Shown here: in pieces, positions 25,428 through 31,142 of the stretch
Layout: the number at the start of each line of letters is the position of its first letter
Numbering within the stretch: position 1 is the first letter of the stretch
Origin: Singulisphaera sp. GP187
GTDB taxonomy: Bacteria > Planctomycetota > Planctomycetia > Isosphaerales > Isosphaeraceae
Assembly: GCF_900129635.1 (NCBI RefSeq)
Contig: NZ_FSRB01000002.1
Location: 648,727 to 712,726, forward strand
Direction: 5' to 3'
Length of the DNA: 64,000 nt
Made by a program: the position numbers and the translations under genes
The notes under the pieces: model-generated
What the model saw: the letters and a program-made list of their open reading frames with translations, nothing else
What the model was told of the DNA's origin: nothing
The model's database searches: none

Positions 25428-25784
25428 ATGGGATTTCTTGAGACTGTAGCAAGGCGAGTGGGAACGAGTTTCTCCCGCGAATTTCGGCCTCCGGGGCCGA
25501 CTGACGGCCCGGTTTCGTTGCGACAGACTCGGTTTCTTGGGCGATTAGGTCTTTCGGATTACGAATGGTTTTTTAAACGGTTAGGCATTGCTTTTTCCGT
25601 GTTCTATGTCGTGGGCGTCGCCGGCTTCGCGGCGATGAAGATGACTGAGCCGCACTCGATGATTGCAACGATGACCTGGGCGGACGTTATCTTCGGTCCG
25701 GCGATCGTAATCATCTCGGACACTGGGCTCATCCTCCTTGGTGCCTGGGTTGAAAGTCGCTTCAGAAATCGAGAGAGACGCTGA
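25428..25784 (+). CDS. Possible small membrane protein overlapping a repeat
   Basis: An open frame of 118 codons whose second half reads like a real membrane protein (two hydrophobic segments, around residues 49-66 and 76-98, then a basic tail SRFRNRERR). The first half is translated from a repeat fragment (family R1, 25458-25516), and no good ribosome site stands before the ATG. It may be the remnant of a gene whose 5' end was displaced by the repeat, or simply a chance frame. Apart from this, the gap 25216-25841 contains only repeats. Confidence 0.35.
   Translation: MGFLETVARRVGTSFSREFRPPGPTDGPVSLRQTRFLGRLGLSDYEWFFKRLGIAFSVFYVVGVAGFAAMKMTEPHSMIATMTWADVIFGPAIVIISDTGLILLGAWVESRFRNRERR
25458..25516 (-). 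repeat. Fragment of repeat family R1
   Basis: Reverse-oriented copy of the unit edge seen at 29706 and 40991: GTGGGAACGAG at its left and GGCCCGGTTTC at its right end. It lacks the palindromic core of the full copies. Confidence 0.7.
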
Positions 25785-25841
25785 ATTGTTTGGTATTCCG
25801 ATACGATCGCATGCCAAATCGAATCGAAACGAGGAGAGTTG

Positions 25842-26735
25842 ATGAGAGGTCGCGTCATTCGCCTGGTCGCCATGGTCGGCGTCGCGTTCACGGTCTGCAC
25901 CCCTGCATTCGTTGCCGCTCAGGTCCGCAAGGAGGAACGGGTCGAGATTGCGCCTGTGCAGGCCGTCATCGTGGAAAAGAAGGCGGCGGTGGCACGCGAG
26001 GCGGAGGTACGGATCCAACTGGCCGCGCCCATGATCATCAACGGGGCCCTGAATGGGAACGGCATGGTCGACCAGTGGACGCGGCAATTCCGCCCGATTC
26101 TCAGGGTGGAATACCTGTTCATGCGAGGGATTTGCGACCCGAGCAAGGACACGCGGCTGCCGATCGCCCGCGCCGGGCTGCAGGCGCTGGATGAGGCGGC
26201 AAAGAAATACGTCGACTGGCAAAAAAATCAGAACATGGTCGTGGCGGGGCGTCTCGTCGAGCGGCCGGCGATCCCCGACACGCGTCAGTTCATTCAAGAG
26301 GCCCTGGCGGCCGCGGTCAAAGCCCAACTTTCTCCCAGCCAATATGAACGCTATCGGGCTGAGCTCGACGCCCGCTCGGTCGAACAAAAACGGGTTGCGA
26401 TCTTGAACCTGGTGGCGAAGCTCGACAGGGTCCTGGTTCTCTCTCCCGAGCAGCGGGATCAGATCAGCGAATCGCTCTCTTCCCACTGGGAGGATGTGTC
26501 GGCCCAGGGGTTCCAATCGTTCAACCTCGACGACCAATACCTGCCGATGATCTCCGATGCTCTCGTCGCCAATTTCCTGAACGCCGCGCAGAAGACGATC
26601 TGGATCGGGATTCAAAAAGTGACTTTCGGCTCAAATGGTATTGGGATTGGCATGCACATGCAGGATGGCCCTTTGGATGACGAGTTTGCGGACGAGGTTG
26701 CCAAGGAAGCGGTCAAGCCAGGGACGGAGAAGTGA
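25842..26735 (+). CDS. Secreted LTxxQ-like protein A1 (unknown family)
   Basis: A 297-aa protein with a signal peptide (residues 1-26, ending in PAFVAAQ). Two copies of a Spy/CpxP-like LTxxQ pattern occur, LSPSQYERYRAEL near residue 166 and LSPEQRDQISESL near 205. A single cysteine motif ICDPSK near residue 94 is followed by LPIARAGLQALDEAAKKYVDWQ. It is clearly homologous to the gene at 27733 along its whole length. ATG at 25842 is preferred over TTG at 25839 because GAGGAG lies a few bases upstream. It heads a four-gene array A1-B1-A2-B2, with exactly 53 bases to the next start. I do not know a named family; a helical periplasmic protein, perhaps chaperone-like, is inference. Confidence 0.8.
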   Translation: MRGRVIRLVAMVGVAFTVCTPAFVAAQVRKEERVEIAPVQAVIVEKKAAVAREAEVRIQLAAPMIINGALNGNGMVDQWTRQFRPILRVEYLFMRGICDPSKDTRLPIARAGLQALDEAAKKYVDWQKNQNMVVAGRLVERPAIPDTRQFIQEALAAAVKAQLSPSQYERYRAELDARSVEQKRVAILNLVAKLDRVLVLSPEQRDQISESLSSHWEDVSAQGFQSFNLDDQYLPMISDALVANFLNAAQKTIWIGIQKVTFGSNGIGIGMHMQDGPLDDEFADEVAKEAVKPGTEK

Positions 26736-26788
26736 GCCCGACGGCCGTGAGCGCCGGCCTGCCTCGGTCTTTGCCTGGAGGAGTCGCC

Positions 26789-27715
26789 ATGATTCGCGCA
26801 CTTCGAGTTGGCCTGCTGCTGCCGGTGGTGGCCTTCGCGGGGTTCTTCGCCGGCGGCTTCAGGCCGTCCGCACAGGGGCAAGTGCTTGACGACGTGGTTG
26901 GCGAGGAAAGCGACGGTCAGGTGCTCGAAGTTCGGCAGCGGTTCGCGGTTGCCGAGTCCAACTTCGATCAGGTGGTGTTTGGCAACGTCCGGACTCCCGC
27001 GGCCGCGCTCGCCCGGCTGGAAACCCTGGTGAAGTTGAAAATCGACGAAGTCGACCGGATCGCCCGGCTGACCGACGCTCAGAAGCGGAAACTCGAGCTC
27101 GCCTCACGCGGAGACATCAAGCGATACTTCGATCAGGTCGCGGAAAAACGGAAGGCGTTTCAGCTCGTCCGCAACGATCAACAGCAGTTTGCCGCCTTCT
27201 ACCAACAGCTCCTTCCGTTGCGAACGGCGCTGACCCAGGGACAATTCTTCGGCGCCGCTTCGATCTTTGCCAAGACCCTGAGGAAGACGCTCGACGAACG
27301 CCAGGTCCTTGCCTACGACAATCTCGACCGCCAGCGGCGTTTGCTCGGCCAGCAGGCCCGGATTGGTCGAATCCTTGCGATCCTGGACAACAGCGTGGGC
27401 CTGCAGGCCAGCCAGCGCCAGCAGCTTTTGAAGCTGATCGTCGAGGAGACTCATCCGTCCAAGGTCTCCGGAACCTACGACCTCTATCTCGTGCTGTTTC
27501 AGCTCTCTCGGCTGCCTCAAGATCGCATCAAGCCGATCTTTCGGGACGCCCAATGGCAACTGGTGAAGACGCAGCTTGAAAACGCAGGTAGATATGAGTC
27601 AATGCTCACAAAGCAAGGGGTTCTCCCCATCGCGCCGGACGCCGAGCGTTGGATCGTGGCGGTGGAGACCGACGGTTCGAAACCCGCGCCGAACCCGCAC
27701 GAGAAACATGACTAG
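26789..27715 (+). CDS. Secreted LTxxQ-like protein B1 (unknown family)
   Basis: A 308-aa protein with a signal peptide (residues 1-30). Conserved features shared with its paralogue at 28761 are SNFDQVVFGN near residue 54, LTDAQKRKLELASRGDIKRYF near 92 (an LTxxQ motif), a helical centre, NSVGLQASQRQQLLKLIVEET near 210 and LPQDRIKPIFRDAQWQ near 248. The SRGDIKR block is the most strongly conserved part and I recall it in other planctomycete secreted proteins, without assigned function. ATG at 26789 was chosen for GGAGGAG just upstream and because it begins the signal peptide directly. The A2 gene starts 17 bases after its stop, so the array is one operon. Confidence 0.8.
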   Translation: MIRALRVGLLLPVVAFAGFFAGGFRPSAQGQVLDDVVGEESDGQVLEVRQRFAVAESNFDQVVFGNVRTPAAALARLETLVKLKIDEVDRIARLTDAQKRKLELASRGDIKRYFDQVAEKRKAFQLVRNDQQQFAAFYQQLLPLRTALTQGQFFGAASIFAKTLRKTLDERQVLAYDNLDRQRRLLGQQARIGRILAILDNSVGLQASQRQQLLKLIVEETHPSKVSGTYDLYLVLFQLSRLPQDRIKPIFRDAQWQLVKTQLENAGRYESMLTKQGVLPIAPDAERWIVAVETDGSKPAPNPHEKHD

Positions 27716-27732
27716 CGCAGGGAGCCTTTCTC

Positions 27733-28707
27733 ATGGTGGATCGCGATTCTTCGGGGCTTGTTGGGCCGTCAGGGGCTCCGAGCCTCGTTCTTGACAAGAG
27801 TCATCGGTTGATGCGTTGGCTCGCGTGTGCCGGGGTGGCTGCGTTCGTCTGTGCGCCCGCGTTCGTCACCGCCCAGGTTCGCAAGGAGGCGGTCGATATC
27901 GCACCGCCACCACCACCGGTCGCGGCTCCGGCTCGCCCTGCCGAGGCCGTCAAGGCGACGACCAAGAAGGCACAGATCGTTGTGCCTGCGTTGGGGGTGG
28001 TGAACCGCGTCAGGCTGGTGGATGGGGCCGCGAACGGCATGGTCGAACAGTGGAAGAGGCAGTACCTCCCGATCCTCCGCGTGGAGTATCGCTTCGTGAG
28101 GACGGTCTGTAATCCTTCCAAAGAGCAGCGAATCCCGATCGCTCGCGCCGGGTTCAAGGCCCTTGACGAGGCCGCGAAGGATTACGTCGACTGGCAAGTG
28201 AATCGCAATCAGCCGATGCTTGCGGGGGGGGCGAGGCCCGCGGCTCCCGATCCTCGGAAGCGAATTCAGGACGCCCTGGTCGCCGTCGTCAAATCCGGGC
28301 TCTCACCCTCTCAGGTGGAGCGCTATCGCGTTGAGCTCGAGGCTCGAGCGGCCGAAGCCAGGCGGGTGGCGATTTTGAACTTTGTGGCGAAACTCGACCA
28401 GTCGCTCATCCTCTCCGCCGATCAGCGTAGCAAACTGACGGACTCGCTCACGTCCCACTGGGATGAGGCGTGGGGCGTGGGTCTTCAAAACTACAACCTG
28501 GATGACCTGTACGTCCCGATGATCCCTAATCAGTTTGTCAGTATGTATTTGAACGATGCCCAGAATCGAGTCTGGAGCGGGTTTCAGAAGGTTTCGCTCG
28601 ATTACCAGAATTTTTTCGGCGGAATCAACATGCGTGATGGCCCGCTGGATGACGAGTTTGCGGACGAGGTTGCCAAGGAAGTCCTCCCGCCGAAGCCGGA
28701 GCCGTGA
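27733..28707 (+). CDS. Secreted LTxxQ-like protein A2, paralogue of A1
   Basis: A 324-aa paralogue of A1, aligned from the signal peptide (core LACAGVAAFVCAPAF, cut near TAQ) to the end. It shares VCNPSKEQRIPIARAGFKALDEAAKDYVDWQ-type sequence, LSPSQVERYRVEL, LSADQRSKLTDSL and the C-terminal DGPLDDEFADEVAKE. A Pro-rich stretch after the signal peptide (PPPPPVAAPARP) distinguishes it from A1. The start is either ATG 27733 (GGGAGCC upstream, giving a 26-residue leader before the signal) or ATG 27811, which starts the signal peptide directly but has no ribosome site. The last 36 bases shared with A1 are identical at DNA level although the rest has diverged. Confidence 0.8.
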   Translation: MVDRDSSGLVGPSGAPSLVLDKSHRLMRWLACAGVAAFVCAPAFVTAQVRKEAVDIAPPPPPVAAPARPAEAVKATTKKAQIVVPALGVVNRVRLVDGAANGMVEQWKRQYLPILRVEYRFVRTVCNPSKEQRIPIARAGFKALDEAAKDYVDWQVNRNQPMLAGGARPAAPDPRKRIQDALVAVVKSGLSPSQVERYRVELEARAAEARRVAILNFVAKLDQSLILSADQRSKLTDSLTSHWDEAWGVGLQNYNLDDLYVPMIPNQFVSMYLNDAQNRVWSGFQKVSLDYQNFFGGINMRDGPLDDEFADEVAKEVLPPKPEP

Positions 28708-28760
28708 GGCCAACCACCGCGATGGCCGTCCTCTTTCCCCTCTCCCCTCGAGGAGCCACC

Positions 28761-29663
28761 ATGGTTCGTCCGTGCCGGCTTGGTTTGCTGCTGATTCTCG
28801 CCATGCTCCTCTCAGCCTGTGGGGCGGGGCGATCCGCTCGCGCCCAGGCGCTGGACGACGAGGATGAGGTTGAAGGCCCGGCCATGCAGCAAGACTTTTT
28901 CATTGATGAGTCGACCTTTGATTCCTGGGTCTTTGGGAATTCACGAAACGCCACGAATGCACGTGCCCGTCTCGACTCCATGCTGGAACTGAAGCTCGCC
29001 GAGCTCGACCGGGTGGCTCGATTGACCGAAGCCCAGAAGAAGAAGCTCGAACTTGCCTCCCGAGGCGACATCAAGCGGTTTTTCGATCAGGTCGCCGTGA
29101 AGCGGCAGACATTTGACTTGGTTCGTCGAGACCGCCAGAAGTTTGGGATGTTTTATCAGGAGATCCAGCCGTTACAGCAAGCCTTGCAAAGGGGCCTCTT
29201 CGGTGACGGTTCGCTCTTTGCCAAGACAGTCAAGAAGTCCCTCGACGACGGGCAGGCCGTCGCCTTCGACGCTTTGAACGCCCAGCGGCGACAGTTCCAG
29301 CGACAGGCGCGGCTCGGTCGTCTTCTGGTAACCTTGGATCACAGCGTGGGATTGGATCAGGATCAGCGTCAGCGTCTCACGAAACTGATCGTCGAAGAGA
29401 CCCGCTCGCCGATTCGGCCGAGTTCTTATGATCTCTACTGCGTGCTCATTCAACTCGCCCAGCTTCCCGAGGATCGCATCAAGCCGATCTTCCACGACTC
29501 GCAGTGGCTCGCGATCCACCAGTTGCTGGCCCAGTCCAAGGCCTACAAGCAGATCATGAGAAGAGAGGGGGTACTCCCGGGAGAATCACCGGATGAACCT
29601 TGGGCCGTGGCGATCGACCCCGAAGCTCCGAAATCGGCTTCGGACGGGAAGAAAAGTGATTGA
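28761..29663 (+). CDS. Secreted LTxxQ-like protein B2, paralogue of B1
   Basis: A 300-aa paralogue of B1. The N-terminus is a lipoprotein-type signal (LLILAMLLSAC, lipobox LSAC with the cysteine near residue 20), unlike B1, so B2 may be lipid-anchored. Shared blocks are STFDSWVFGN, LTEAQKKKLELASRGDIKRFF, HSVGLDQDQRQRLTKLIVEET and LPEDRIKPIFHDSQW. ATG at 28761 follows GAGGAGCCACC and stands exactly 53 bases after the A2 stop, the same gap as A1 to B1. Together these facts show duplication of an A-B pair as a unit. Function unknown. Confidence 0.8.
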   Translation: MVRPCRLGLLLILAMLLSACGAGRSARAQALDDEDEVEGPAMQQDFFIDESTFDSWVFGNSRNATNARARLDSMLELKLAELDRVARLTEAQKKKLELASRGDIKRFFDQVAVKRQTFDLVRRDRQKFGMFYQEIQPLQQALQRGLFGDGSLFAKTVKKSLDDGQAVAFDALNAQRRQFQRQARLGRLLVTLDHSVGLDQDQRQRLTKLIVEETRSPIRPSSYDLYCVLIQLAQLPEDRIKPIFHDSQWLAIHQLLAQSKAYKQIMRREGVLPGESPDEPWAVAIDPEAPKSASDGKKSD

Positions 29664-29705
29664 TGTGAGTTGGGGAAATGATGCATCGATTTAAGTATGT
29701 TGCAG

Positions 29706-29869
29706 GAAAACCGGGCCGGCTGTCTGCACCGGAGGCCGAAATTCACGGGAGAAACTCGTTCCCACGCTCGGCGTCGGAATGCGGTCCTGGCCGCTCTGTG
29801 GCACCACCCGCCGGGGAAGACGACGCGGAGCGTCGCGGACGGCATTCCCACGCAGAGCGTGGGAACGAG
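29706..29869. repeat. Palindromic repeat family R1, full copy
   Basis: Begins with a GGCCGAAATT-containing edge (29706-29754), then arms CTCGTTCCCACGCTC (29755) and GAGCGTGGGAACGAG (ending 29869) enclosing smaller GACGACGCGGAGCGTCG pairs. Full or related copies are at 40991-41154 and 44072-44190, with a fragment at 25458-25516. The gap 29664-30008 holds nothing else. Confidence 0.85.
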
Positions 29870-30008
29870 ATCCCGGTAACCTTCGTCCCTTTGGGGCTGG
29901 CATAGGCGGAGATTTCGCATCAGTCATTCGCTGGCAAGCAGATCCAAGGTGGTTTCGATGTGTATCCCAGGCCGCCGCAAACCGTGTCCGTGTCCCGAGG
30001 ACCTCGTG

Positions 30009-31103
30009 ATGTCCCGACTTGAAGCAACTCCCTTTTTCTCAGGGACGACGACTGCGGGACGCGGGTTCGCCCTTTCACTCGGCGTCGTGACTTTGTTCCT
30101 TGGGCTGGTGACGGCCGGCACGGCGAATGCCCAGTTGCCCGTGGCGAAGTCGGGGGAAGTGATTCCCCGCGACGTGCGCGAGATGTATGACCGTGGGCTG
30201 CAATATCTCGCCTCCTCGCAAACCGAAAACGGGGATTGGGCGAGCCAAGGGGGGGAGTCCGGGCCCGGGACGACCGGTCTCGCGATCATGGCCTTCCTCG
30301 CCTCGGGCGAGGACCCGAATTTCGGCCCCTACAGCAATCACGTCCGGCGCTCGCTCCGCAACATCGTCAACGCGCAGAACGCCGACACGGGATACATCGG
30401 GAATAGCATGTACCATCATGGCTTCGCGATGCTCGGCCTGGCCGAGGCCTATGGGGCGGTGGACGAGCGGAACCTCTGGCCCGACCCGAAGGGGAAGCGG
30501 TCGATCGGCCAGGCCCTCGAATTGGCCGTTCGCACCGCGCTGACCTCGCAGAAGAAGAACCCGCTCGGGGCCTGGCGGTACTCGCCGGAAGCGACCGACG
30601 CCGACACCTCGGTCAGCGGCGCGGTCATGATCGGCTTGCTCGCGGCCCGCAACGCCGGGATCGAGATCCCCGATGAGGCGATCAATCGCGCCGTCGGCTA
30701 CTTCAAGTCGATGACCTCGTCGGGCGGGTTCGTCGCCTACGCCGGAGGCATGGGCGGGTTCGGCGACTCGACCGCCCGCTCGGCGATCGCGACCCTGGTC
30801 TACTCCGTGGCCAGGCGCAAGGATCTGCCCGAATTCAAGGCGACCCTCGACCACATCAAGGAACGGCTCGACCAGCCGGTCCAGGGCTATCCCGAGTACG
30901 GGCGGTACTACCAGGCCCAGGCCTTCTTTCAAGGCGATACGGCCGCCTGGGAAAAGTGGAACAAGATGGTGATCCGGCAACTGAAGCAGGCGCAACGCGC
31001 TGACGGCAGCTTCCAAGGCCAGTGGGGACCGTCGTTCAGTACCTCCATGTCGTTGCTGGCTCTTGCTCTCAATTATCGATTTCTCCCAATCTACGAACGA
31101 TAA
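30009..31103 (+). CDS. Secreted squalene-cyclase/prenyltransferase-fold protein
   Basis: A 364-aa protein with a signal peptide (cut near ANAQLP, residue 37). It carries repeated alpha/alpha-toroid motifs typical of the terpenoid cyclase/prenyltransferase repeat: RGLQYLASSQTENGDWAS near 58, YHHGFAMLGLAEAYG near 136 and AQRADGSFQGQWG near 338. The DxDD catalytic motif of true squalene-hopene cyclases is not seen, and export argues against a cyclase role. Such secreted toroid proteins are common in planctomycetes beside MoxR-VWA loci. ATG 30009 follows CCGAGG and starts the signal sequence closer than an upstream in-frame ATG at 29949. A binding or structural role is inference. Confidence 0.82.
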   Translation: MSRLEATPFFSGTTTAGRGFALSLGVVTLFLGLVTAGTANAQLPVAKSGEVIPRDVREMYDRGLQYLASSQTENGDWASQGGESGPGTTGLAIMAFLASGEDPNFGPYSNHVRRSLRNIVNAQNADTGYIGNSMYHHGFAMLGLAEAYGAVDERNLWPDPKGKRSIGQALELAVRTALTSQKKNPLGAWRYSPEATDADTSVSGAVMIGLLAARNAGIEIPDEAINRAVGYFKSMTSSGGFVAYAGGMGGFGDSTARSAIATLVYSVARRKDLPEFKATLDHIKERLDQPVQGYPEYGRYYQAQAFFQGDTAAWEKWNKMVIRQLKQAQRADGSFQGQWGPSFSTSMSLLALALNYRFLPIYER

Positions 31104-31142
31104 AACAAAAAAAGAAGCGAACAAAAAAAGGGACGTTCACCC

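Noticed and set aside
30009..31103. True squalene-hopene cyclase
   Set aside because: It has a signal peptide, is only 364 aa (cyclases are over 600) and lacks a DxDD motif.
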